From JANNAT01 sp031384605 (GTDB lineage: Bacteria > Pseudomonadota > Alphaproteobacteria > Rhodobacterales > Rhodobacteraceae), in NCBI GenBank assembly GCA_031384605.1, contig JANNAT010000094.1:107656-171655 (forward strand): a DNA stretch of 64,000 nucleotides, in the 5' to 3' direction. Positions 1 through 8,925 of the stretch are shown here, one piece after another. The position numbers and the translations under genes are program-made. Under the pieces are notes generated by a model, which was not told the origin of the DNA, ran no database searches, and saw only the letters and a program-made list of their open reading frames with translations. Position 1 is the stretch's first letter. Every line of letters begins with the position of its first letter.

Positions 1-653
1 ATGCGCTGGCCAAGGCGGGGCTGCTGGATGGCAAAAAGGCGACAATCCACTGGGAAAACCAAGACGGATTTGCCGAGGAATTTGAACAGGTCAACCTGAC
101 CAAGTCGGTGTTTGTAATGGATGGCAACCGTTGGTCCACCGCCGGGGGAATTTCGTCGATTGATCTGATGTTGAAGATCATCGCAACCGATCATGGTGAA
201 GATGTCGCCAATAACGTCGCCGATCTGATGATCTATTCCACCATCCGCACCGATCAGGACACGCAACGGCTGTCGATCCCCACCCGCATCGGCGTGCGGC
301 ACCCCAAACTTAGCCAGGTCATCCAGATGATGGAGGGCAATATCGAAGATCCGATGTCACCCGCCGATCTGGCTGATGAGGTTGGCATGTCGACGCGGCA
401 ACTGGAACGACTGTTCCGCCGCTATCTAAGCCGCAGCCCCAAGCGCTATTATATGGAGTTGCGGCTGCAAAAAGCGCGCAATCTTCTGATGCAAACGGAT
501 ATGAGCGTGATCAACGTGGCGCTGGCCTGCGGCTTTGCCAGCCCGTCGCATTTTTCCAAATGCTACCGCAGCCATTACAGCACAACGCCCTACCGCGAAC
601 GCGGATCGCAAGGTATCGGCAGCCCCGGCATCGGGGTGCGGTTGTCGATCTAA
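1..653 (+). CDS. GlxA-family AraC-type transcriptional regulator (5' part missing)
   Basis: The reading frame is open from base 3 at the window edge, so the true start lies upstream and only about 216 C-terminal residues are visible. The first third (TAGGISSIDLML and neighbours) looks like the end of the DJ-1/PfpI amidase-like domain of GlxA regulators. The rest is an AraC-type DNA-binding domain with two helix-turn-helix units, the first containing ADLADEVGMSTRQLERLF and the second VALACGFASPSHFSKCYR. Family members regulate transcription of nearby catabolic genes, often for amines or quaternary ammonium compounds; the target here is unknown. The visible start codons inside the frame are not the gene start. 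Confidence 0.85.
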   Translation, partial: ALAKAGLLDGKKATIHWENQDGFAEEFEQVNLTKSVFVMDGNRWSTAGGISSIDLMLKIIATDHGEDVANNVADLMIYSTIRTDQDTQRLSIPTRIGVRHPKLSQVIQMMEGNIEDPMSPADLADEVGMSTRQLERLFRRYLSRSPKRYYMELRLQKARNLLMQTDMSVINVALACGFASPSHFSKCYRSHYSTTPYRERGSQGIGSPGIGVRLSI

Positions 654-665
654 GACGCCATAAAT

Positions 666-1763
666 TCAAGGTGCGGGGGCCATGTGGTATGCAGCCCCGT
701 TGATCACCGACAAAAACCAGATCGACCCATCCGGGGCCTCAATCACATCGCGCACCCGGCCGGTTTGCGCACTTGTGATGCGTTCTTCGCCGTAGCCCTG
801 ATCGGGGTCCAGCCGCGCGATGAAATCGCTGTTCAGACTGCCGGTAAAAACATCCCCCTGCCACAAGGGCACGGCTTTGCCCGAATAGATCATCAACCCC
901 GATGGGGCAATCGACGGCACCCAGTAATGCAAGGGTTGTTCCATCCCTGGCTGCGCGGTGCCTGTGCCGATCTGCCCGCCGCCATATTTCTCGCCGTAAC
1001 TGATGACCGGCCAGCCGTAATTGCGCCCCGCCTGCACCAGATTTAGCTCATCCCCGCCCTGAGCGCCGTGTTCAACCAGCCAAAGCGCGCCATCCGCGTC
1101 CACCGTCAGGCCCTGCGGATTGCGGTGCCCAATCGAATAAACGCCGGGGAAATATCCGGGAAGGGCTGTGGCAGGATTTCCGTCGCGGGTCAGGTGCAGC
1201 ACTTTGCCCTCAATCCGGGCAGGGTCTTGTGCCTCTAGCCCGTCAGGCCCGGTGCCGCGATCGCCGATGGTGACGAACACACTGCCATCCGCCGCCTCAA
1301 CCAGACGCGAGCCGAAATGATTGCCGCTGCGTGTTTTGTCACCAACAATCAAGGTTTGAAAATTGGTCAATTCGGTGCGGTCAGGCGACAACAACGCCTT
1401 ACCAATGGCCGTTGCACCCCCCAAAAGGCCGGGTTCGGCATAGGTGAACCACAGCTCATTAGACGCCGCAAAATCCCGCGGCACCATGATATCTAGCAAA
1501 CCGCCCTGGCCTTCGGCATAAACGTCGGGCAGGCCAGTGATCTCGCGGCGCTGTCCTTGGGATATCAACAGCAACCGGCCCGCCCGTTCGGTGATCAAAA
1601 CATCACCATCCGGCAGAAAGCCTATCGCCCAAGGCTCCTGCAGCCCGGCGGCCATTTCGGTGACAAGCATTGCACCGGCGCTGGTGTTTACCCGCGTTTC
1701 AGCGACAAGAATCGCGGGAAGCAGGCACAGAACCGGGACAAGTGGGATCAGCTTCATGCGCAT
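666..1763 (-). CDS. PQQ-dependent sugar (aldose) dehydrogenase, glucose/sorbosone family
   Basis: 365 aa. The N-terminus (MRMKLIPLVPVLCLLPAILVA) reads as a Sec signal peptide, so the enzyme should be periplasmic. The rest is a beta-propeller of the glucose/sorbosone dehydrogenase (YliI/Asd-like) family, with GLQEPWAIGFLPDG near residue 40, VTIGDRG near 165, GHRNPQGLT near 212 and a VEHGAQGGDE stretch near 230. Family members oxidise aldoses with pyrroloquinoline quinone. The substrate cannot be told from sequence, and no PQQ biosynthesis gene is in the window. It converges on the regulator gene, whose stop is only 12 bases away. Confidence 0.85.
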   Translation of the reverse strand: MRMKLIPLVPVLCLLPAILVAETRVNTSAGAMLVTEMAAGLQEPWAIGFLPDGDVLITERAGRLLLISQGQRREITGLPDVYAEGQGGLLDIMVPRDFAASNELWFTYAEPGLLGGATAIGKALLSPDRTELTNFQTLIVGDKTRSGNHFGSRLVEAADGSVFVTIGDRGTGPDGLEAQDPARIEGKVLHLTRDGNPATALPGYFPGVYSIGHRNPQGLTVDADGALWLVEHGAQGGDELNLVQAGRNYGWPVISYGEKYGGGQIGTGTAQPGMEQPLHYWVPSIAPSGLMIYSGKAVPLWQGDVFTGSLNSDFIARLDPDQGYGEERITSAQTGRVRDVIEAPDGSIWFLSVINGAAYHMAPAP

Positions 1764-1947
1764 TCTCCGATCTTTTCAGACGTTGACACAATAAATAGGG
1801 CCGATCTGACGCCGTCCAAGGGCTGCGATCCGGCCTTTGTTCTGTCGCGGCGTCACGGGCAGATTGTCGCCATTTAAGATGCTTTTCTTTTGGAACGTCG
1901 CAGACTAGGTTCGCACGCAGGACGAAGATCCTTCATGGGAGTTAAAA

Positions 1948-3138
1948 ATGAAAAAACTACTTTTGGCCACGGCAGCAACCGCGCTGATGGTTGGTGCGGC
2001 TTCGGCAGAAGACGTAAAGATCGGCATTCTGATCGGCTTTACCGGGCCGATTGAATCGCTGACAGGCCATATGGCCAATGCCGCCGAAATGGCGATGGCC
2101 GAAGCCAACGCTTCGGGCAAAGTCGCCAACGGCATGGTGTTTGTGCCTGTGCGCGCTGACAGCACGTGTGGCGATGCCGCAGCAGCAACCACCGCCGCAG
2201 AACGTCTGGTGACGGCTGATGGCGTAAAAGGCATCATGGGTGCCGATTGTTCCGGTGCGACCGGCGCTGTTTTGCAAAACGTAGCACGCCCAAATGGTAT
2301 TGCTATGGTATCGCCATCGGCAACGTCGCCTGCCCTGTCGACCGCCGAAGATGACGGCCTGTTCTTCCGCACCGCCCCGTCGGATGCGCGCGAAGGCGAA
2401 GTCATGGCTGATATCCTGATGGAAAAAGGCGTCAAGTCGATTGCCCTGACCTATACCAACAATGACTACGGCAAGGGTCTGGCTGAATCGATCTCGGCCT
2501 CGTTCATTGCCAAAGGCGGCGTTGTGACGATCAACACAGCGCATGAAGATGGCAAGGCCGACTATTCCGCAGAAGTGGCTGCTTTGGCTGCGGCTGGCGG
2601 CGATTTGCTGGTTGTGGCGGGCTATCTTGATCAGGGCGGGAAGGGCATCATCCAGGCCTCGCTTGATTCCGGCGCGTTCACAAAGTTTGGTCTGCCCGGT
2701 GGTATGGTGGGTGACAACCTGCCAGTGGCAATCGGCCCGGCTTTGGACGGATCATACGGCCAGGTTGCGCAATCGGATTCCGCCGGTGCGGCAATGCTGA
2801 TCGAAATGGGCAAAGCGGCAGCGACACCGTTCGATGCATCCTCGCCCTATTCGATGGAATCCTATGATGCTGCGGCGCTGATCATGTTGGCAATGCAAGC
2901 GGCTGGGTCGACCGACTCCAAAGTCTATGCCACCAAGATCATGGACATTGCCAATGGCCCGGGCGAAAAAATCCTTCCCGGTGAAATCGGCAAGGCATTG
3001 GAGCTGATCGCGGCTGGCACCGACATCGACTATGATGGTGCGTCGGGCGTTGAACTGGTTGGCGCTGGCGAAAGTGCCGGTCGTTACAAAGAGTTCGAAG
3101 TCAAAGGCGGCAAGTTTGAGACGATTAAGTTCCGTTGA
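1948..3138 (+). CDS. ABC transporter substrate-binding protein, LivK/periplasmic-binding type I
   Basis: 396 aa. The N-terminus (MKKLLLATAATALMVGAASA) is a clear Sec signal peptide; the mature protein begins at EDVKIG. The fold signature of branched-chain amino acid binding proteins follows: IGFTGPIESLTG, a mid-protein MGADCSGATGAVLQ motif and ALTYTNNDYGKGLAES at the second lobe. It should capture a solute in the periplasm for the LivGFHM system encoded directly downstream. The family covers Leu/Ile/Val as well as urea, amides and aromatic acids, so the ligand is open. GGGAG lies 6 bases before the ATG. It is followed by a hairpin that may set its expression apart from the membrane components. 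Confidence 0.92.
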   Translation: MKKLLLATAATALMVGAASAEDVKIGILIGFTGPIESLTGHMANAAEMAMAEANASGKVANGMVFVPVRADSTCGDAAAATTAAERLVTADGVKGIMGADCSGATGAVLQNVARPNGIAMVSPSATSPALSTAEDDGLFFRTAPSDAREGEVMADILMEKGVKSIALTYTNNDYGKGLAESISASFIAKGGVVTINTAHEDGKADYSAEVAALAAAGGDLLVVAGYLDQGGKGIIQASLDSGAFTKFGLPGGMVGDNLPVAIGPALDGSYGQVAQSDSAGAAMLIEMGKAAATPFDASSPYSMESYDAAALIMLAMQAAGSTDSKVYATKIMDIANGPGEKILPGEIGKALELIAAGTDIDYDGASGVELVGAGESAGRYKEFEVKGGKFETIKFR

Positions 3139-3160
3139 TAACCGGCTGATCTGATACGGC

Positions 3161-3189
3161 ATGGCCCGGGGTTTACCGCCTCGGGCCAT
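3161..3189 (+). promoter_or_regulatory. Intercistronic hairpin between livK and livG
   Basis: The arms ATGGCCCGGGG and CCTCGGGCCAT form an 11-bp stem (one G-T pair) with a 7-base loop. No T-run follows. In binding-protein-dependent transport operons such hairpins commonly protect the upstream message or partly terminate, giving more binding protein than membrane components. That role is inferred here. Confidence 0.55.
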
Positions 3190-3253
3190 TGCATCGGTAA
3201 ACCCGCCCGCGGCCTGAAAGGCTGACAAGAGGTGGGTTACAGGGGGAAATCTG

Positions 3254-4042
3254 ATGATAGTTGTCGAAGATCTGCACAAGCATTTCGGCGGGTTTCATGC
3301 CGTTGATGGCGCGTCGCTGACGATCAAAACCGGGTCAATCACCGGATTGATCGGGCCGAATGGTGCCGGAAAAACCACTTTATTCAATGTGATCGCTGGC
3401 CGCCTTGCCCCCACATCCGGGCGGGTTTTGATGGACGGTGAAGATATCACCGGCCTGCCCCCGCATCAGTTGTTCGGCAAAGGGCTGTTGCGCACCTTTC
3501 AGATTGCGCATGAATTCGGGTCAATGACCGTGCGCGAAAACCTGATGATGGTGCCAGATGCGCAATCGGGGGAATCGTTGTGGAATGCCTGTTTCCGGCG
3601 CAGCGCCGTGGCCGCGGAGGAACGCCGCATTCGTGAAAAAGCCGATGAAGTGCTGGAATTTCTGACCATCACCCATCTGGCCGATCAGCGCGCCAGCAAT
3701 ATATCCGGCGGGCAGAAAAAGCTGCTGGAACTGGGCCGCACCATGATGGTCGATGCCAAGATGGTGTTTCTGGATGAGGTGGGTGCCGGCGTGAACCGCA
3801 CTTTGTTGAACACCATCGGCGATGCGATTATTCGTCTGAACAAAGAGCGCGGCTATACGTTTTGCGTCATTGAACATGACATGGATTTCATTGGTCGGCT
3901 GTGTGATCCGGTGATCTGCATGGCCGAAGGCAAAGTGCTGTCACAGGGCACCTTGGCAGAGGTAAAGAACGATGAACGGGTGATCGAGGCCTATCTGGGC
4001 ACCGGGTTGAAGAACAAGGTGAAGGAGGCAGCACTTGGCTGA
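3254..4042 (+). CDS. livG: ABC transporter ATP-binding protein, LivG family
   Basis: 262 aa cytoplasmic ATPase. It shows the Walker A GPNGAGKTT (about residues 36-44), signature ISGGQKKL (about 155) and Walker B MVFLDEVGAG (about 175). The C-terminal extension typical of LivG (EGKVLSQGTLAEVKNDERVIEAYLG) is present. The Walker B continues EVGAGV where most members have EPxAGL, as in a subset of Rhodobacteraceae proteins. It pairs with LivF to energise uptake through LivH and LivM. GGGGGA precedes the ATG, and the 3' end overlaps livF by 8 bases. Confidence 0.92.
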   Translation: MIVVEDLHKHFGGFHAVDGASLTIKTGSITGLIGPNGAGKTTLFNVIAGRLAPTSGRVLMDGEDITGLPPHQLFGKGLLRTFQIAHEFGSMTVRENLMMVPDAQSGESLWNACFRRSAVAAEERRIREKADEVLEFLTITHLADQRASNISGGQKKLLELGRTMMVDAKMVFLDEVGAGVNRTLLNTIGDAIIRLNKERGYTFCVIEHDMDFIGRLCDPVICMAEGKVLSQGTLAEVKNDERVIEAYLGTGLKNKVKEAALG

Positions 4043-4745
4043 TCCCTTTCTGATAGGCGAGGCGATGACGGGCGGCTATGGCCCGGTTGATATCTTGCAT
4101 TCTTGCACGATTGCCGTTGAAAAAGGCCAGATCGCCGTAATCGTCGGCCCAAACGGCGCGGGCAAATCGACGGCGATGAAGGCAGTGTTTGGGATGTTAA
4201 ACCTGCGCGGTGGCAGGGTGCTGCTGGACGGTGAGGATATCACCAAGCTTTCCCCGCAAGCCCGCGTGCGCAAAGGCATGGGGTTCGTGCCCCAAACCAG
4301 CAATATCTTCACCACTATGACGGTGGAAGAAAACCTTGAAATGGGCGCGTTCATCCGCACCGATGAAATTGCCGACACTATGGCCCAGGTCTATGATCTG
4401 TTCCCGATCCTGAAGCAAAAACGCAATCAGGCGGCAGGGGAACTGTCGGGCGGGCAGCGCCAACAGGTGGCGGTGGGGCGGGCGTTGATGACCCAGCCCA
4501 AGGTGCTGATGCTGGACGAACCCACCGCAGGCGTATCGCCGATTGTGATGGATGAACTTTTCGACCGCATCATCGGTATCGCGCGCACCGGGATTTCCAT
4601 TCTGATGGTTGAGCAAAACGCCCGCCAAGCACTTGATATCGCGGATAAAGGCTTTGTCTTGGTGCAGGGGGCCAACCGGTTCACCGATACCGGACAAGCA
4701 TTGCTGGCCGACCCCGAGGTTCGCCGTTCTTTCCTGGGGGGCTAA
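4035..4745 (+). CDS. livF: ABC transporter ATP-binding protein, LivF family
   Basis: 236 aa. Walker A GPNGAGKST (about residues 38-46), signature LSGGQRQQVAVGRALM (about 135) and Walker B VLMLDEPTAGVSP are all intact. The start is a TTG codon at 4035, placed 6 bases after a perfect AAGGAGG (4022-4028) and inside the end of livG. This overlap implies translational coupling and equal amounts of the two ATPases. It forms the second nucleotide-binding subunit of the five-gene transporter. Confidence 0.92.
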   Translation: MADPFLIGEAMTGGYGPVDILHSCTIAVEKGQIAVIVGPNGAGKSTAMKAVFGMLNLRGGRVLLDGEDITKLSPQARVRKGMGFVPQTSNIFTTMTVEENLEMGAFIRTDEIADTMAQVYDLFPILKQKRNQAAGELSGGQRQQVAVGRALMTQPKVLMLDEPTAGVSPIVMDELFDRIIGIARTGISILMVEQNARQALDIADKGFVLVQGANRFTDTGQALLADPEVRRSFLGG

Positions 4746-4748
4746 GAT

Positions 4749-4883
4749 ATGCACAAGAAAATGCCTTTGACCGCAACGCTTTTGGCCGCTTCTGCGACGG
4801 CCCCCGACGGATGGGCGCGCAGATTTGACCAGAGTGGCAGGTTCGGCAAAATCACCGCGCCCGGCCTGTATGAGGTGCAATGA
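4749..4883 (+). CDS. Small ORF (44 codons) between livF and livH
   Basis: The frame starts with ATG three bases after the livF stop and ends in a TGA that overlaps the livH start (ATGATGA arrangement at 4880-4885). The product begins MHKKMPLTATLLAASATA, resembling a short secretory signal, and then has about 26 mostly polar residues ending PGLYEVQ. I do not recognise the family. It could be a tiny exported peptide, the remains of a longer gene, or only a spacer whose translation couples livF to livH. There is no strong ribosome binding site directly before it; the livF terminus supplies only a G-rich GGGGGG run. Confidence 0.4.
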   Translation: MHKKMPLTATLLAASATAPDGWARRFDQSGRFGKITAPGLYEVQ

Positions 4884-5887
4884 TGGACGCGCTGAACGCC
4901 CTTGTTGCATTCCTGAATTTCGTTTTCGTCCCCGGCGTGGCCTATGGCAGCCAGTTGGCGCTTGGCGCGCTGGGGCTGACGCTGATCTACGGCATTTTGC
5001 GGTTTTCCAACTTTGCCCATGGCGACACGATGGCGTTTGGCACCATGTGGGTGATCCTGATCACCTGGTGGCTGCAATCCATGGGCATCACCGGCGGGCC
5101 GTTGCCCACGGCCTTGCTGGCGTTGCCTTTGGGCATCATCATCACAGCGGCCTTTGTGTTGGGCACTGACCGGCTGGTCTACAGGTTTTACCGCAAACAA
5201 AAGGCGGCTTCGATCATTCTGGTGATCGTGTCCACAGGCGTGATGTTCATCATGAACGGGTTGACCCGGATGATCATTGGCCCCGCCGAGCAGAATTTCT
5301 CGGATGGTGAGCGGTTCGTCATGACGGCGCAGGCGTTCAAGGATTGGTCCGGTCTGGCCGAAGGGCTGGCGATCAAAACCACAACGGCAGTGACAGTAGT
5401 AACGGCGACGATCTGCGTGGCCGCGCTGTTTTGGTTTTTGCAAAAAACCCGCACCGGCAAGTCAATGCGCGCCTTTGCCGATAACGAAGATCTGGCGCTG
5501 CTTTCGGGGATCAACCCTGACCGGGTGGTGCAGGTGGCGTGGATATTGGCGGCAGGGTTGGCGGTAATTGCGGGCACGCTTTACGGCTTGGATAAATCCT
5601 TCCGCCCGTTTGTGTATTTCCAACTGCTGTTGCCCATCGCGGCGGCGGCGATTGTGGGCGGCCTAGGCTCACCCCTCGGGGCCATCGCGGGCGGCTTTGT
5701 CATCGCGTTTTCCGAAGTGTTTGTCACCTATGCGTGGAAAAAGGTGGTCACCTATCTGGTATCCGCCGATATGGCCCCCACCAGTTTGATTCAGCTGCTG
5801 TCCACCGATTACAAATTCGCCGTCAGTTTTTCGATCCTGATCATCGTTTTGCTGTTCATGCCCACCGGCATTTTCAAAGGGAAATAA
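4880..5887 (+). CDS. livH: Branched-chain amino acid-type ABC permease, LivH family
   Basis: 335 aa integral inner-membrane protein with about eight hydrophobic segments. The conserved family motif ALGALGLTLIYGILRFSNFA occurs near residues 27-46, and GGLGSPLGAIAGGFVI near 265 matches the EAA-like cytoplasmic loop contacting the ATPases. Two adjacent ATG codons (4880 and 4883) are possible starts; the second has better spacing (7 bases) from GAGG at 4872. It forms the transmembrane channel with LivM, encoded two bases downstream. Confidence 0.92.
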   Translation: MMDALNALVAFLNFVFVPGVAYGSQLALGALGLTLIYGILRFSNFAHGDTMAFGTMWVILITWWLQSMGITGGPLPTALLALPLGIIITAAFVLGTDRLVYRFYRKQKAASIILVIVSTGVMFIMNGLTRMIIGPAEQNFSDGERFVMTAQAFKDWSGLAEGLAIKTTTAVTVVTATICVAALFWFLQKTRTGKSMRAFADNEDLALLSGINPDRVVQVAWILAAGLAVIAGTLYGLDKSFRPFVYFQLLLPIAAAAIVGGLGSPLGAIAGGFVIAFSEVFVTYAWKKVVTYLVSADMAPTSLIQLLSTDYKFAVSFSILIIVLLFMPTGIFKGK

Positions 5888-5888
5888 C

Positions 5889-7220
5889 ATGGCGCAGCAG
5901 CATCCGGTGGTAAAGCCATCAAACACCCGCAATCTTTTGCTGTTTGGCGCGGTGGCGATGTTGTTCGTCGCCACCGGGGTTTTCCAAAGCTGGAACCTGT
6001 CGCTGTCGATCCTGAACATCGGCGTGTTGTCGGCGATCATGGCGTTGGGCGTGAATATGCAATGGGGGTATGCGGGGCTGTTTTCCACCGGCATCATGGG
6101 GTCGGTGGCCTTGGGCGGCTTGGCCGTTGTGCTGGTGTCGGGGCAACCTGTGCCCGAAGGCTGGGCGGCGGGCGGCCCCCGGCTGATGCTGGCGCTGGCC
6201 GTTGGGGTGGCGGTGATTGCGGCGGCGGTTCTGGTCTATAAAAAACTGCACGCAGGCAAGCGGCGCAATCTGGCCGTGGCCGCGATCCTGATCGGTGGAT
6301 TTTTCGCCTACCGCGCGATTTTTGATCCGGCATCCGAGGCGATAGAGGCGTTCAACCCTGCCACCGCAGGCAATATGGGCGGGCTGGGCCTGCCGTCCTT
6401 GCTGGCCTGGCCAGTGGGGGGGCTGATGGCGGCGGCGGCGGCTTGGGCGATTGGCAAAGTGGCGCTGGGGCTGCGATCAGACTATCTGGCGATTGCCACG
6501 TTGGGCATTGCGGAAATCATCCTGTCGGTGATGAAGAACGAGGATTGGCTGGCGCGGGGCGTGAAAAACATCATCGCCCTGCCCCGGCCCTGGCCCGTGC
6601 CCTACGAGGTTGATCTGCAAAAGGATCCGGGCTTTTTGGCTTGGGTGCAAAACTGGGGGATGGACCCTATCACGGCGTCAACCATTCTGGTCAAGCTGTT
6701 GTATCTGCTGATCTTTGGTGCGGTGCTGTTGGCACTGATCTGGCTGTCGGAACGCGCGTTGAACAGCCCTTGGGGCCGGATGATGCGGGCGATCCGGGAT
6801 AACGAGGTATCAGCCGCCGCGATGGGCAAAGACGTGACGCGCCGCCACTTGCAGATATTCATCATCGGATCGGCCGTCGTTGGTCTTGCTGGTGCGATGC
6901 TTACGTCGATGGAGGGCCAGTTGACGCCATCAAACTATTCGCCACTGCGGTTTACCTTTCTGATCTGGGTGATGGTCATCGTTGGCGGCTCTGGCAACAA
7001 CTGGGGTTCAGTGCTGGGCGGGCTGTTGCTGGGCTGGCTGTGGCTGATCGTGGAAAACGCAGGTCCGGTGTTCATGGGCATCATCACCAGTCCGATGGCC
7101 GATGGCGCACTTAAGGCACATCTGGTCGAAGGGGCACCGCATCTGCGTCTGATCACGCTGGGGCTGGTGTTGCTGTTGGTGCTGCGGTTCAGTCCTAGGG
7201 GGCTGATCCCAGAGAAATAA
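5889..7220 (+). CDS. livM: Branched-chain amino acid-type ABC permease, LivM family
   Basis: 443 aa, longer than the usual 300-420 because of extra hydrophobic segments around residues 85-185. Family hallmarks are GVNMQWGYAGLFSTGIMG near 55, GLRSDYLAIATLGIAEI near 200 and the cytoplasmic loop RAIRDNEVSAAAMGKDV near 300 that docks on LivG/LivF. It completes the livKGFHM operon. The 3' end overlaps the convergent glycosyltransferase gene by 26 bases. Confidence 0.92.
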   Translation: MAQQHPVVKPSNTRNLLLFGAVAMLFVATGVFQSWNLSLSILNIGVLSAIMALGVNMQWGYAGLFSTGIMGSVALGGLAVVLVSGQPVPEGWAAGGPRLMLALAVGVAVIAAAVLVYKKLHAGKRRNLAVAAILIGGFFAYRAIFDPASEAIEAFNPATAGNMGGLGLPSLLAWPVGGLMAAAAAWAIGKVALGLRSDYLAIATLGIAEIILSVMKNEDWLARGVKNIIALPRPWPVPYEVDLQKDPGFLAWVQNWGMDPITASTILVKLLYLLIFGAVLLALIWLSERALNSPWGRMMRAIRDNEVSAAAMGKDVTRRHLQIFIIGSAVVGLAGAMLTSMEGQLTPSNYSPLRFTFLIWVMVIVGGSGNNWGSVLGGLLLGWLWLIVENAGPVFMGIITSPMADGALKAHLVEGAPHLRLITLGLVLLLVLRFSPRGLIPEK

Positions 7221-8745
7221 TCGCAGCTCTGCGCCAAATGCCCCACTCTTTGCCCATGTAACGCAAGGTTTGGTCCGGTGCGACAGTGATCGGGTTGTCT
7301 TTGATCAGACCAAAAATCAAGCCTTTTGGGTTGTCTTTTGCCCACGCGGCCCAAGCGGCGGCATCTTTTGGCATGGCCACTGGCGCGGTCAACCCAGCGG
7401 TAAAGTTAAACTCGGCGTGATACGGGTTTTGGGTTGTCGCCAGACCAAAGCCTTGCTCTTGGGCAAGCATTGCCGCCATTTCGCGCCCGTCATAGGCCGC
7501 ATAAAGCCCGGTGGTGGCAATCACGCCGTGCATTCCCAATGTCAGGCCAACGCCCGCCAGAACATGCCCGGCGATCAGCGGCAATCGCCACATTTGCAGC
7601 GCCAAACCCGCGCAAAGCACCCCAAACGCATAGATTGGCCACAGGGGTGTAATATCTGCCAACCCTTTTGATGCCACCTGCCCCGCAGCGACGGCAATGG
7701 CCAGCGCAGCCAATAAGACCATCGGCACCCAAGCAAACGATCTGTTCAAAGCCGTGGTAGAGGCAAAGGCGAACAACAAGGCCATCGCCGGAAAGACAGG
7801 GATAAGGTAATGCACTTGCTTGCCCGAGATGAACGAAAACAAGATCAAAACCGATGCAGCCCAGATCACGCACATCCGCACTGCGGGTTCGCCCCGCCAA
7901 CTTCCGCGCAACGCCCGCCACAGCGGCCATGACCATGCCCAGGGAAACAGCATCACGGGCACAAGGGCGGCCAAGAACCAGAACGGGCGGTCATGCGCCA
8001 TGCCACCTGCGACGCGTGCGGCGGATTGGGTCCATAAAAGTTCGGTGCGGTATTCCGGCGTCGCACTGATCAGGGTGGGCACCAGCCACAGCGCCGTTGC
8101 CGCCAGTGCCACCAGCACGGCCACGCCCAACCCCTTGGCCACAGTAGAAAATCTTGGCACCACCGCCGCCCAGATCGGCAAAGTCAGGGCCAAAGGCACC
8201 AGATGCACCAAGATCACCGGGCCCTTGGCAAACACCCCGAACCCCAATGCCAGTCCGAACGCACCCCATGCCCGCAGACCGGCATCGCCTTGCCCGATCC
8301 GCCACAACGCTGCCACCCCCGCCAGCACGCCGATCCCCAGCAGCGCATCAAACATCGTGGCCGAGCCGTAGATCAAAAACACCGGAAACCCGGCCAGTAT
8401 CAGGGCCGCACGCACCCCGATGCCGGGGGTCGGCCACAGCCGCCCTGCCAGAACCCCGGTGCCTGCGACCATCACCACTGCACAGGCGGGGCCCACCAGT
8501 CTGCCCGCAAACTCTGACACGCCGGTGATCAGCCAGACCAGATTGATCAGCCCGAACAGCAACGGCGTTTTGTGGGTATAAAGCTCGCCATTTTTGGTCA
8601 GGTGCAGCACATCGCCCGACTGCCGCATCTCTAGCGCCACTGCCAGATAGCGTGTCTCATCAATCGGCAGCAGGGGTCGCATTGCCACCAATGCCACAAG
8701 GATCACTGCCACGCCCAACACAATTGCCCAAAGCCTGCCCGTCAT
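7195..8745 (-). CDS. ArnT-like membrane glycosyltransferase (GT39/83, PMT_2 domain)
   Basis: About 516 aa from the ATG at 8745, chosen because GGAGAAGG lies 5 bases upstream; the frame stays open a further 21 codons but without a good site. The N-terminal half has multiple membrane spans and the acidic lumenal motif PIDETRYLAVALEM followed by GELYTHKTPLLFGL, both typical of ArnT/PMT enzymes that transfer a sugar from an undecaprenyl-linked donor onto lipid A, glycans or proteins in the periplasm. The acceptor is not evident. It stands alone, convergent with livM, with no other polysaccharide genes nearby. Confidence 0.82.
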   Translation of the reverse strand: MTGRLWAIVLGVAVILVALVAMRPLLPIDETRYLAVALEMRQSGDVLHLTKNGELYTHKTPLLFGLINLVWLITGVSEFAGRLVGPACAVVMVAGTGVLAGRLWPTPGIGVRAALILAGFPVFLIYGSATMFDALLGIGVLAGVAALWRIGQGDAGLRAWGAFGLALGFGVFAKGPVILVHLVPLALTLPIWAAVVPRFSTVAKGLGVAVLVALAATALWLVPTLISATPEYRTELLWTQSAARVAGGMAHDRPFWFLAALVPVMLFPWAWSWPLWRALRGSWRGEPAVRMCVIWAASVLILFSFISGKQVHYLIPVFPAMALLFAFASTTALNRSFAWVPMVLLAALAIAVAAGQVASKGLADITPLWPIYAFGVLCAGLALQMWRLPLIAGHVLAGVGLTLGMHGVIATTGLYAAYDGREMAAMLAQEQGFGLATTQNPYHAEFNFTAGLTAPVAMPKDAAAWAAWAKDNPKGLIFGLIKDNPITVAPDQTLRYMGKEWGIWRRAAIISLGSAP

Positions 8746-8925
8746 GTCGCCTTCTCCGCCGCTGCTTAAACCAACGCCATTTGCCACATCCTGCAATCCG
8801 TCACGCAAATACGACGCGTTTTAGTCGCAAGTGATATGACGACCCGCCCAAAACGAATTATGCACAGGCAAAGGGCCAAATCAAACCCGTCTCTGGCCCG
8901 CTTGTTCTATGGAAGGATGACCGCA

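Noticed and set aside
3161..3189. Full terminator between livK and livG
   Set aside because: No T-run follows the hairpin, and livG has no clear promoter after it; partial readthrough is more likely.
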